Of a stretch of DNA of 64,000 bases, positions 9,692-17,513 are shown one piece after another. The notes under the pieces are model-generated. The model was not told the DNA's origin. It did no database searches and saw only the letters and a program-made list of their open reading frames with translations. The position numbers and the translations under genes were made by a program. Origin of the DNA: Pseudomonas sp. ISL-84. GTDB taxonomy: Bacteria > Bacillota > Bacilli > Bacillales > Cytobacillaceae. Position 1 is the stretch's first letter. Every line of letters begins with the position of its first letter. Location: positions 124,001-188,000 of the forward strand of contig JAGGRA010000028.1 in NCBI GenBank assembly GCA_018613035.1. The letters run 5' to 3'.

Positions 9692-11029
9692 TTAGTATAA
9701 CACTGTTTCCAATCTATGGATTAGCCTTTTTATGCTAGTGTTCGCTTCTTTTAACACAATATCCTTATCTACCGTTTTCAGCTTTCTATTTTCCATCAAA
9801 ATTCTTCCGTTTACTAAGGTTGTCTCCACATCTGCCCGAGTTGCGGAATAAACGATTCTTGAAATGGTATCAATGTCAAAAGATGGGTACACATGAAAAT
9901 CATTTAAATTAAGGATAGCAAGGTCCGCTTTCTTCCCCGGCTCCAGGCTCCCGATTTCATCCTCCATGCCAACCGCCTTCGCTCCGCCAATAGTGGCCAT
10001 TCTGAATACGGTTCGAGCATTCATGGCTGTTGGTCCATGGACCGGCTTTTGAATAATCGCTGCCAATCGCATTTCGTTGAACATATCGAGATTATTATTG
10101 CATGGAGCGCCGTCTGCCCCCAAACTGACAAATGCCTGCCGCTCTAACAGTGAAGGTACTTCTGCGACACCTGATGCCAGCTTTAAATTGGAACCCGGAC
10201 AATGGCTTACCTTCACTCCCCGCTGCTTAATAATTCTCTTTTCTTCCTCATCAAGCCAAACACAATGGGCCAGAATCAGCCTGTCATTGGCGAGTCCAAT
10301 GCTGTCCAAATAAACAACATTCCTCATTCCAAATTCTCTTTCAACAAGCTGAATTTCATTTGCATTTTCAGATGCATGTGTATGGACTCTAACATTGTAG
10401 CCGGCTGAAAGGTCCCTAATGTTTGTAAGTAGTTCTTCTGTACAAGAAACCACAAAGCGGGGGCAAAAGGCATATTGAATACGGCCGTTGTCATAATTAT
10501 GCCATTTTTCCAGAAGATCTACGCTGTCCTGAATGGATTTCGATGTCTTTTCCCTTAATAGAACGGGAACCTCATCTCCTTTATCCATCATAACCTTGCC
10601 TGCGAGAGCCCTAATGCCGCTCTCTGCAATAGCCTGAAAAGCATATTCTGTATGATGGACCGTTTCCATGTCTACCACAGTTGTCGTACCGCTTTGCAGC
10701 AGCTCTCCGATTCCAAGCATAGCAGAGTAATAGATGGATTCTTCATCATGCGAGGCTTCGAGCGGCCAGATTTTTTGTTTAAGCCAATCCAGCAATTCAA
10801 GATCATCAGCCTGACCGCGGAATAAGGTCTGGCAGAGGTGGATATGTGTTTGAATAAAACCGGGGATGACTGTTTTCCCTGAAGCATCTATTACTTTATC
10901 AGCTGAAACGTTTAAGTTTGGCCCTATGTCTGCAATTCGGTCATCCACTATATAGAGATCCCCGAAGAGAATTTCTTCTTTTGCATTCATCGTAATGATT
11001 TCGGCATTTTTGATCAGGATGCTGCTCAT
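9692..11029 (-). CDS. Amidohydrolase, guanine deaminase / SsnA type
   Basis: 445-residue metal-dependent amidohydrolase. The metal-binding motif is in PGFIQTHIHLCQTLFRG (about residues 56-72). HTHASE, AHCVWL and the zinc-site Asp in LGADGAPCNNNLDMF follow. The family includes guanine deaminases, SsnA and deoxyadenosine or S-adenosylhomocysteine deaminases. In this operon, guanine to xanthine is the most economical role, since it would feed guanine into the same pool as xanthine dehydrogenase. Opening of imidazolone is an alternative. Its start overlaps the M20 gene stop (TAATG), so it is coupled. It is the last gene before the block terminator. Confidence 0.75.
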   Translation of the reverse strand: MSSILIKNAEIITMNAKEEILFGDLYIVDDRIADIGPNLNVSADKVIDASGKTVIPGFIQTHIHLCQTLFRGQADDLELLDWLKQKIWPLEASHDEESIYYSAMLGIGELLQSGTTTVVDMETVHHTEYAFQAIAESGIRALAGKVMMDKGDEVPVLLREKTSKSIQDSVDLLEKWHNYDNGRIQYAFCPRFVVSCTEELLTNIRDLSAGYNVRVHTHASENANEIQLVEREFGMRNVVYLDSIGLANDRLILAHCVWLDEEEKRIIKQRGVKVSHCPGSNLKLASGVAEVPSLLERQAFVSLGADGAPCNNNLDMFNEMRLAAIIQKPVHGPTAMNARTVFRMATIGGAKAVGMEDEIGSLEPGKKADLAILNLNDFHVYPSFDIDTISRIVYSATRADVETTLVNGRILMENRKLKTVDKDIVLKEANTSIKRLIHRLETVLY

Positions 11030-12198
11030 TATACTCCGCCTCCTTGAAGTGGGCTTGACTGTATAACCTTTTGTTTGCCGTAATTCAAAATAAGCTGTTT
11101 GTAAAACTGGATAGACCGCCGGTAAGCTTCAATGCTTACCCATTCGTTCGGCTGGTGCGCAAGCTTTTCGTCTCCAGGACCGTAGATTAGAGTCGGAATT
11201 TCACTTCTGGGATTCAGGACAGCCCCGTCTGTATAGTAAGAGACGCCGAAATGATCTGTATTGGATTCTCCTTTTAACATTTGCGCTATTTGAATGATAT
11301 CTTCCGACGGCTGTGTTAATATAGACGGGCGGTCCAATATTGTATCAACACAGTATTGGAAAATTTCATCTTGTTCAATTAACTGATCCAGCTTCCTCTT
11401 CAGCAATTCAGTAAAGCTGTAATGGGATTGAGGCGGAACCGTCCGAATATCTGCTCTAATCCTGCATTTATCAGGAATCACATTCGTTTGCACTCCTCCC
11501 TCAATCATGGTCACCGCAAGGCTGCTCTGACCGAGGGGCTCTTTTTCAGCCCTCCATCCAACCTTCATTTCATTCAGTATTTGGATGACCTTAAGCATAT
11601 GATCAACCGCATTGATTCCTTGTTCCGGCATAGAACCATGAGAGGTCTTTCCGAATGTGGTAATTTCGAGCCAGAGGGCTCCTTTATGGCCGATCACAAT
11701 TTTTTCATCCGTTGGTTCAGCAATGACAAGTGCATCAATCTTTCTTTTTTCATTATCTTTTAAAAATGCTCTCGCCCCGCAGCTATCTACTTCTTCGCCG
11801 GCTGTCGCGAGAAAAGTAACCGTGGCAGGAGGAAAAGCATCTATAAGGAACATTTCTTCCAACGCCAAAAACATCCCAGCCAAACCGCTTTTCATATCAG
11901 ATGCGCCTCTCCCATAGATCCGCCCATCCACGATTTCACCTGAAAACGGTGAATAATCCCATTCACCTGAACCAGGAGAAACAGTATCCATGTGCCCGCA
12001 TAAAAATAGCTGTTTATCGCTTTTCCCTTGAAGGGTTACCTCTAAATTGCTTCTGTTCTTATCCAGAAAAGTAACTTTATAAGGCAGCCCCTTTTCTTTG
12101 CATCGGGCTATAAATGCTTCTGTAACGAGATGTTCATTCCCTGGGGGATTGGAGCTGTCAATTTGGAGCAGCTGCTGAAGAAATTGGATGTCATTCAT
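11029..12198 (-). CDS. M20 family amidase (ArgE/DapE type)
   Basis: 389 residues, a di-zinc M20 hydrolase. Motifs in order: FLCGHMDTVSPG (metal), GRGASDMKSG (bridging Asp), TAGEEVDS (catalytic Glu pair), GKTSHGSMPEQG (dimer-domain His), and HQPNEWV (C-terminal metal His). Relatives remove acyl or carbamoyl groups from amino acids. YgeY of the E. coli purine cluster is of this type. Here it could free glycine from an N-acyl intermediate such as formylglycine, but that is inference. I use the ATG at 12198, which overlaps the upstream stop as TGATG, rather than the TTG one codon earlier. Confidence 0.75.
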   Translation of the reverse strand: MNDIQFLQQLLQIDSSNPPGNEHLVTEAFIARCKEKGLPYKVTFLDKNRSNLEVTLQGKSDKQLFLCGHMDTVSPGSGEWDYSPFSGEIVDGRIYGRGASDMKSGLAGMFLALEEMFLIDAFPPATVTFLATAGEEVDSCGARAFLKDNEKRKIDALVIAEPTDEKIVIGHKGALWLEITTFGKTSHGSMPEQGINAVDHMLKVIQILNEMKVGWRAEKEPLGQSSLAVTMIEGGVQTNVIPDKCRIRADIRTVPPQSHYSFTELLKRKLDQLIEQDEIFQYCVDTILDRPSILTQPSEDIIQIAQMLKGESNTDHFGVSYYTDGAVLNPRSEIPTLIYGPGDEKLAHQPNEWVSIEAYRRSIQFYKQLILNYGKQKVIQSSPLQGGGV

Positions 12199-12821
12199 CA
12201 ATCCGACTCCACTATTTGCATTTTTAACGGGGTAACCTTAAACCCGTTTACAGGTGCCATATCCTGCGAGCAAGTGGTACAGGCGATAACCACATCGCAA
12301 AGTGCTTTCAGTCTGACATAGTCACCCGGTTTGGAAAGAGGCTCTGCAATTTTATAATCGCCTAAATCATCAAGCACATTGTTCATAAACAGATTGATAG
12401 GATCCGGGATAATAGAGGGATGGATTTGGAAAGCTCCCAAAGCGCTTTCAAGATTATCATGGCAATTCGGATGGTCTTCTTTTCCAAAGTCCACCTTATA
12501 ACGGTAATAATCGCAGGCTGGGAAAAAGAAGTCATGTTTTCCGACCGTGTCTTCAACCAGCTGCATCAGCGGGCGGCGCCGATTGCTATAAAGCAAATCG
12601 CCCGTTTTTAACCGGATGCTGCTTAACGATGCGCGCATATGTACGGGAGATACATGCTCGGACGGGTCTTCATAGCTGAAACAGACAAAATCGCCCACCT
12701 GTTTTCCTTCCATATCAATAACAATCAATTCCTCACCCTTGTATAGCCTGGCACTTCTGCCTTCATAAGGAGGAATAATAATTTCCTCTCGAACCCTATC
12801 TTTTTTAAAAACTTCTCCCAT
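12198..12821 (-). CDS. DUF1989 protein (urea-carboxylase-associated / deiminase family)
   Basis: 207 residues, one DUF1989 domain. Family blocks are visible: GKQVGDFVCF, RPLMQLVEDT, HDFFFPACDYYRY with HPNCHDNLESAL, NLFMNN, KPGDYVRLKALCDVVIA and CTTCSQDMAPVNG. The Cys and His residues are candidate metal ligands. Two DUF1989 paralogues form carboxyguanidine deiminase in guanidine users, so the fold can hydrolyse a C=NH group. In this operon a formimino compound such as formiminoglycine would be a logical substrate, which is my inference. AAAGGAGG precedes the ATG. It follows a MITE-like repeat that separates it from the cyclase gene. Confidence 0.7.
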   Translation of the reverse strand: MGEVFKKDRVREEIIIPPYEGRSARLYKGEELIVIDMEGKQVGDFVCFSYEDPSEHVSPVHMRASLSSIRLKTGDLLYSNRRRPLMQLVEDTVGKHDFFFPACDYYRYKVDFGKEDHPNCHDNLESALGAFQIHPSIIPDPINLFMNNVLDDLGDYKIAEPLSKPGDYVRLKALCDVVIACTTCSQDMAPVNGFKVTPLKMQIVESD

Positions 12822-12850
12822 GTGATCTCCTCCTTTGGTTAATATTTAAG

Positions 12851-13070
12851 AGCTCTATTAAACTTTCTGTTGATGTCAGCTACAGGTGCTCAGCGAACTG
12901 CGGTTGGACCTGGTGTCTCCTCGGCGTGGGCCTGCGGGCATTCTCCCGAAGGTATATGAGATAAGCAATGAACACAGCACGCAGAAGATGCCTATGCATA
13001 TTAGAGGATCTCGCGTGCGCTGCGCTCCTGTCAGCAGGGTGCCAAGATAAAATATGAACTTAAAAAAGCC
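12851..13070. repeat. MITE-like repeat, copy 1
   Basis: About 220 bp between AGCTCTATTAAAC at the left and TTAAAAAAGCC at the right, related to the ends of the other copies. Flanks TATTTAAG and TATTCAAT share 6 of 8 bases, a decayed target duplication. The last base supplies the G of the TAG stop of the cyclase gene on the minus strand. The interior is partly rearranged and richer in GC than its surroundings. Confidence 0.6.
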
Positions 13071-13753
13071 TATTCAATAAATACAGCTACAGCCCTAATT
13101 GGAGAGCCAGTGCCCTTTCGGATTCGGAGCGGCAGGCCAAAATATAAAAACCGCATGCCTGCAACTTGATCAAGATTACATAAATTTTCAGTATTGGTTA
13201 TTCCATATTCCCGGCAAATTAAATGGCCTGAATATTTTGGATCATCCGGATGGTCGATTGCTGGCGCATCAATGCCAATATTTACAGCACCTTTTTCAGC
13301 GAGCCATTTAGCTGCCTGGTAATCGAGCCCTGTATAGGTTGTAAGCCACGCTTCAGTTCCATATGAACGGTTGTAATGGCCTGTGTAAAGGAGTACAATA
13401 TCGCCTTTCTCAATAAACTGCTGCGAACCACGAAGAGCATCCTCCAGATCTCTGCTTGTTATATAGCGGTCAGGCGGAACATGCGAAACATCGAGACAAA
13501 CAGCAGGCCCGTAAAAGAATTCCAGCGGCATTTCATCAATGTATTGCCCGTTTGGGTCGTATTCATATGTGGCATCACTGTGGGTAGGACCATGTTCGTT
13601 GATTAATAGATTATTGGTAGCAAACATGAAGCCAATTTGCTTTTCACTTTCCTCGTGGGAGATGTTTGGGAATATCATTGTTTTTTGGTGGAGGGGAAAG
13701 ACAGGCATCCCTTGATAAATTTCCTGTGTTAAATCGACTAATTTAACTCCCAT
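13070..13753 (-). CDS. Cyclase-family metal-dependent hydrolase (kynurenine formamidase-like)
   Basis: 227 residues of the cyclase family (kynurenine formamidase, isatin hydrolase). The metal motif HGPTHSDA appears at about residues 54-61, close to the family's H-x-G-T-H-x-D. The C-terminal block NIGIDAPAIDHPDD carries the second-shell Asp and His. Members hydrolyse amides, formamides or cyclic imides in the cytosol. In this pathway it could open imidazolone or remove a formyl group. I cannot decide which. A hairpin separates it from the adenine-deaminase-like gene, and a repeat abuts its stop, so it may begin a second transcription unit. Confidence 0.75.
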   Translation of the reverse strand: MGVKLVDLTQEIYQGMPVFPLHQKTMIFPNISHEESEKQIGFMFATNNLLINEHGPTHSDATYEYDPNGQYIDEMPLEFFYGPAVCLDVSHVPPDRYITSRDLEDALRGSQQFIEKGDIVLLYTGHYNRSYGTEAWLTTYTGLDYQAAKWLAEKGAVNIGIDAPAIDHPDDPKYSGHLICREYGITNTENLCNLDQVAGMRFLYFGLPLRIRKGTGSPIRAVAVFIE

Positions 13754-13795
13754 GGTTTTCCTCCTTTAAATAAAAATAAAATTTTGTTTTTATAT

Positions 13796-13822
13796 GAAAA
13801 GCGGCAGGGAGCGCCGCTTTTA
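13796..13822 (-). terminator. Possible intra-block terminator
   Basis: Stem AAAAGCGGC / GCCGCTTTT with a 7-base loop between the adenine-deaminase-like gene and the cyclase gene. The T-run is short (TTTT then CATAT), so it may only partly stop transcription. Confidence 0.55.
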
Positions 13823-13825
13823 TGA

Positions 13826-15637
13826 TCAATTGATAATGGTTGGAATAATTTCAAATTTATCTACATCAATTAAGCCCATATCAGTAATTTTCCATTTAGG
13901 GCTTGTGACAAGTGACCAGAAAGATAAGTGCATAAACGGAACATCCATACCGCAGCCCAGCACCTCTTTAGCAAGCAGAGATAATTCATCTACCTTTTCA
14001 CTCATTTCTTTGCCTGTTAATTCATCTGTCATTAAACCGCCGATCCTTAAAGGCAGGTCGCCTACAACTTTACTGTCCTTAATCATCGCAATTCCGCCAT
14101 CCATGGCGATTACGCGATTGACGGCAGTTACCATATCTTCATAATTTGTGCCTGTTACAATAATGTTGTGTGTATCATGAGCAACACTTTCTGCAATAGC
14201 TCCACTTTTTAGATCAAAACCGTGAAGAAATGTCTTGCCGACTTTACCCGATCTCCCGTGCCGCTCCACTACAAGAAGCGGAAGTACATCCTGCTGCAGG
14301 CATGGCTGGACAATGCCTTCTTTCACATTTAGGGTGAATTCACGACCGCCTGTTAAATTCTGATAAGGGATCGCTTCAATCGCCCTCACCCTGGCACGGG
14401 TGCCTGATGCTTCAATTGCCAAATCCTTAACAGTAACCGGCTTGCGCTTCACTGACTTCTTTACACTTTCCGGATATATGTAAGGAGCAATTTCCATCGT
14501 TAGCCCGCCTTTTTCGGCCGCTTTCTTACCAGCCAGATAAACCTGGTCAACGGTCATACTAGTTAAATCGCTAATGACCACTATATCCGCCCTTTTACCA
14601 GGAGCAATAACCCCCACATCCTTAAACCCAAAGTGCGTGGCAGGATTGATCGTTGCCATTTGGATGGCTTCAACAGGATCAATTCCTTCAGCAATCGTAC
14701 GCCGAATAATATCGTTCATATGGCCATAATTCAATAAATCCGCAGGAACCATATCGTCCGAAACAAGTATGGCTCTTCTTGAATCAAGCCCGTCTTCCGT
14801 AATGGCACGAATGCAATCTGCCATATTTCTCTGTGAGGAGCCTTCACGCATAAATACGCTCACACCATAACGAAGCTTTTCCACTGTTTCTTCTTTAGTG
14901 GTCGTTTCATGGCAAGACACATGTGTGCCTCCGCTTATGATATGTGCGGCCAATTCTTTCCCAAACAGCCCGGGGGCATTTCCTTCTACGGTTTTCCCTA
15001 TCGAGTTTGCATAAGAAACCGCAGCAACAAGATCATCAATCAGTTCTGGAGCATGTTCGTATACTGGCTTAATATTGCTGAAACTTTGAATTTCGCCGAT
15101 TCCCTGAACATAGTCATCTGCGAGTAGCTCCTTCATATCCTTCGATGTCACATCAAATCCTGAAGTTTCAAGGCCCGGGGCATCCGGCACAGCGCAAGGT
15201 ACAGTAAATAATACCCTGTTTGGAAGAGTTTTTGCTTCTTCTATCATTGCCTGCATGCCTTTTACACCCAGAACATTGCCGATTTCGTGTGGGTCCCCGA
15301 TTAAAGTAGTTGTTCCAGTCGGAATGGAGAGCTTGGAAAATTCTGTGCATGTAAACATGGCACTTTCAAAATGCATGTGTGAATCAATAAAGCCCGGACA
15401 GATAAACTTTCCTTTTACATTTTCAACCTTTGTTTTTGGTCCAATTAATTCTTTTGCATCCCCGGCCATAAGAATATATTCACCTTTAATGGCAACATCC
15501 GCTTCATAGATTTCACGGGTTATAACATTGATGAAATACCCGCCCTTTAAAACCAGATCTGCATGGAGATTACTATCAAGTAATACATCAATCAGCTTGC
15601 GATGCTGGATCGCTTCTTTGATTTTTTTTGCGTCCAT
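13826..15637 (-). CDS. Adenine-deaminase-like amidohydrolase, BMC-associated
   Basis: 603 residues, full-length match to the adenine deaminase (Ade) family. It retains FIDSHMHFES (H87, H89), GDPHEIGN, the bridging Glu of GIGEIQS (E182) and SDD (about 294). The metal-site His in the usual DGHAPGL is Asn here (EGNAPGL, N220). The usual TDHE is SCHE (C242), and the R-H pair after TDD is missing. The second family member in this window (32998-34746) keeps DGH and TDHE. Altered pocket residues suggest a substrate other than adenine, perhaps 4-aminoimidazole. That is inference. It lies 3 bases after the pentamer shell gene stop. Confidence 0.8.
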   Translation of the reverse strand: MDAKKIKEAIQHRKLIDVLLDSNLHADLVLKGGYFINVITREIYEADVAIKGEYILMAGDAKELIGPKTKVENVKGKFICPGFIDSHMHFESAMFTCTEFSKLSIPTGTTTLIGDPHEIGNVLGVKGMQAMIEEAKTLPNRVLFTVPCAVPDAPGLETSGFDVTSKDMKELLADDYVQGIGEIQSFSNIKPVYEHAPELIDDLVAAVSYANSIGKTVEGNAPGLFGKELAAHIISGGTHVSCHETTTKEETVEKLRYGVSVFMREGSSQRNMADCIRAITEDGLDSRRAILVSDDMVPADLLNYGHMNDIIRRTIAEGIDPVEAIQMATINPATHFGFKDVGVIAPGKRADIVVISDLTSMTVDQVYLAGKKAAEKGGLTMEIAPYIYPESVKKSVKRKPVTVKDLAIEASGTRARVRAIEAIPYQNLTGGREFTLNVKEGIVQPCLQQDVLPLLVVERHGRSGKVGKTFLHGFDLKSGAIAESVAHDTHNIIVTGTNYEDMVTAVNRVIAMDGGIAMIKDSKVVGDLPLRIGGLMTDELTGKEMSEKVDELSLLAKEVLGCGMDVPFMHLSFWSLVTSPKWKITDMGLIDVDKFEIIPTIIN

Positions 15638-15640
15638 TGT

Positions 15641-15919
15641 TTACCCCCCTGTCATCGTTCCTTCCACACTATCAATAATTCCAATTATCGCAGCATCAAT
15701 GGGAGCCTCTTTGTTCTGCACAGCTCTCGAAGCCATGCTTCCTGTTACGTAAATCACTTTTTCGCCAATTCCCGCTCCTACAGTATCAACGGTAATAATG
15801 GGGTTCGGTAACATGCTGCCATCCAATCCGATAGGCTGAGTGATTAATAGTTTGGTGCCCGTTAAATTTTCGTCTTTCCTTGTGGCAGTTATACGGCCCA
15901 CCACCATTCCCATTTGCAT
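15641..15919 (-). CDS. BMC pentameric vertex protein (EutN/CcmL family)
   Basis: 92 residues forming one EutN/CcmL domain, the pentamer that caps the vertices of a microcompartment shell. The start MQMGMVVGRITATRKDENLT and the core PIITVDTVGAGIGEKVIYVT with GSMASRA are diagnostic. I chose the ATG at 15919, nine bases after AAGGGAG, since family members begin this way. An earlier ATG at 15949 would add ten residues without a good site. A single pentamer gene in a locus is the minimum for closing a shell. Confidence 0.92.
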   Translation of the reverse strand: MQMGMVVGRITATRKDENLTGTKLLITQPIGLDGSMLPNPIITVDTVGAGIGEKVIYVTGSMASRAVQNKEAPIDAAIIGIIDSVEGTMTGG

Positions 15920-15986
15920 ACTAATCTTCTCCCTTAAAAGATTGTTCAAAAGTCCGGAAATTAGCGCCTTCCTGTTTGAGCAATCA

Positions 15987-16715
15987 CTAAAATGTTTTGA
16001 GCAATATATTTAATTCCTTGGCGACATCCCTCGCTAGAGGCGTAATGATGCTTCCGCTATGAATTCGTATTACAGTCTGATTATGCTGATGGGCGTACCT
16101 GATTGTTTCTTCTGAAATGACGGTTTTTTTATTCATCTCAGGCGTAAAATCAGCTTTTTCATTGTCGGAAATCACTGTAATGCCCATTGATTTCAGTTGA
16201 ACCAGCTGCTGCAGCAGAGTTCTTTTCAATAGCGCAGGCCCTTTATCCATTCCCTTCATCTTCCAATAAGGATCATGGGGATCTGAGCCGGTTTTTAGAG
16301 CCGCAACCTTTTTGCCTTGTAAAAGAGCTTCCAGAATTATACGAACAAAAGGCCTTTGGTCATTCAGAGATAAGAGGTCATTTATTAAGGAAAAAGAAAG
16401 GATGGGGAGAAAAATTCCATCTATCTCTCTTAAAATTTTTTCACTCAGAAAGGACTGTGGGATCCAATCATCATTCCCGACAGCCTTGATAAGTTCACCA
16501 GGCTGCATTCGGTCCACGATTGAGTCTTCACCTGTTATTCGAAGAGTAATAGAATCTTTTTGCAATTCCTTTAAGTAAGAAAATCCCGGTTCCATTCCAA
16601 TCATATGAGAGGTTAATAGAGCCAGGACATATGGTTTTCTGGGGAATCCGCCTCCACGGTGGTAAATCTCTTGCAGAGTGTGTTTGACCATTTCACTCTG
16701 CACAGCATTACCCAT
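15987..16715 (-). CDS. BMC-locus protein of unknown function (flavoprotein-like?)
   Basis: 242 residues, cytosolic, between shell genes. The first 180 residues have alternating beta and alpha segments: YVLALLTSHMIGMEPGFSYL, then GIFLPILSFSLINDLLSLND. This recalls flavoprotein or Rossmann-like folds, without a clear signature. The last 45 residues read VISEETIRYAHQHNQ, then a basic stretch and SIITPLARDVAKEL. I associate this kind of TPLARD ending with auxiliary proteins of several microcompartment loci (EutQ/EutT-like tails), from memory only. It probably helps cargo or shell assembly or carries a cofactor. It starts 2 bases after a BMC-H gene. Confidence 0.5.
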   Translation of the reverse strand: MGNAVQSEMVKHTLQEIYHRGGGFPRKPYVLALLTSHMIGMEPGFSYLKELQKDSITLRITGEDSIVDRMQPGELIKAVGNDDWIPQSFLSEKILREIDGIFLPILSFSLINDLLSLNDQRPFVRIILEALLQGKKVAALKTGSDPHDPYWKMKGMDKGPALLKRTLLQQLVQLKSMGITVISDNEKADFTPEMNKKTVISEETIRYAHQHNQTVIRIHSGSIITPLARDVAKELNILLKTF

Positions 16716-16717
16716 GC

Positions 16718-17002
16718 TTATTCACCGATCTTTTTGGATAACAATGCTCTTTCAACCTCACTGTGAGGGCGGGGGATTACGTGTACGGATACCAGTTCAC
16801 CCACACGGCTTGCAGCTTCTGCCCCTGCATCTGTTGCGGCTTTAACTGCCCCAACATCTCCTCTGACCATTACTGTAACTAGGCCAAATCCCACTTTTTC
16901 GTATCCGCAAATCTCTACATTTGCAGCTTTAACCATTGCATCAGCAGCTTCAACAGCCCCGACAAGACCTTTTGTCTCAACTAAACCTAATGATTCTCCC
17001 AT
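16718..17002 (-). CDS. BMC hexameric shell protein (BMC-H)
   Basis: 94 residues, one BMC domain. It has [20 protein letters not shown] at the start and [20 protein letters not shown] in the middle. It ends [12 protein letters not shown], as in PduA/CcmK hexamers. It should tile the shell facets, with a central pore. The pore-loop region (VRGDVGAV follows GFGLVTVM) lacks an obvious iron-sulfur Cys. AGGAGG precedes the ATG. Confidence 0.95.
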   Translation of the reverse strand: MGESLGLVETKGLVGAVEAADAMVKAANVEICGYEKVGFGLVTVMVRGDVGAVKAATDAGAEAASRVGELVSVHVIPRPHSEVERALLSKKIGE

Positions 17003-17028
17003 GATATTTCCTCCTTAAAATAGTGTTG

Positions 17029-17466
17029 TTAATCTTTATCGCCATCCGCCCCGTTATTGCGTTTCTTCTTATCTTTCTTTTTTGAAGCTTCTTTTTGTTT
17101 GGTTTTGCTTCCGCTTTCTGCTTGGGCATCAGCCTTTTGTTCCGGCTGGTTTTCTATGCCTTCTGCATTCTTCTCATTCAGCTTAAAATGGGGAAGCAGC
17201 TTGCCGGAAACCTCACTGTGAGCTCTTGGAATAACATGCGATGATATCACTTTCCCAACCCTTTCAGCTGCATTTACTCCGGCATCAACCGCAGATTTTA
17301 CGGCAGCCACGTCTCCATCAAAGTGAATCGTAACACCAAGATATCCGTTGACCCCGATTACTTTTTCGATGCCTGCAATTTCTACATCAGCTGCCTTTAC
17401 TGCAGCATCTGCAGCCGAAACCGCGGTAGTATAGCCAACTGTTTCGATCAGTCCCAATGCCTGCAA
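17029..17466 (-). CDS. BMC-H shell protein with charged C-terminal extension
   Basis: 145 residues. Residues 1-90 are a BMC domain (ALGLIETVGYTTAVSAADAA, GYLGVTIHFDGDVAAVKSAV, SHVIPRAHSEV). Residues about 95-145 form a hydrophilic tail rich in Lys, Glu, Gln and Asp with repeated KKKDKKK-type runs, probably disordered. Extended BMC-H proteins (PduK, EutK) are known, but their extensions often bind metal or nucleic acid. This one has no Cys. The tail may bind RNA, the nucleoid or cargo, or tune shell curvature. It lies between other shell genes. Confidence 0.9.
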   Translation of the reverse strand: MQALGLIETVGYTTAVSAADAAVKAADVEIAGIEKVIGVNGYLGVTIHFDGDVAAVKSAVDAGVNAAERVGKVISSHVIPRAHSEVSGKLLPHFKLNEKNAEGIENQPEQKADAQAESGSKTKQKEASKKKDKKKRNNGADGDKD

Positions 17467-17513
17467 TTATGATGCCTCCTTCCAGGGGAATTAATAATTT
17501 CTTTTTTTTATTA

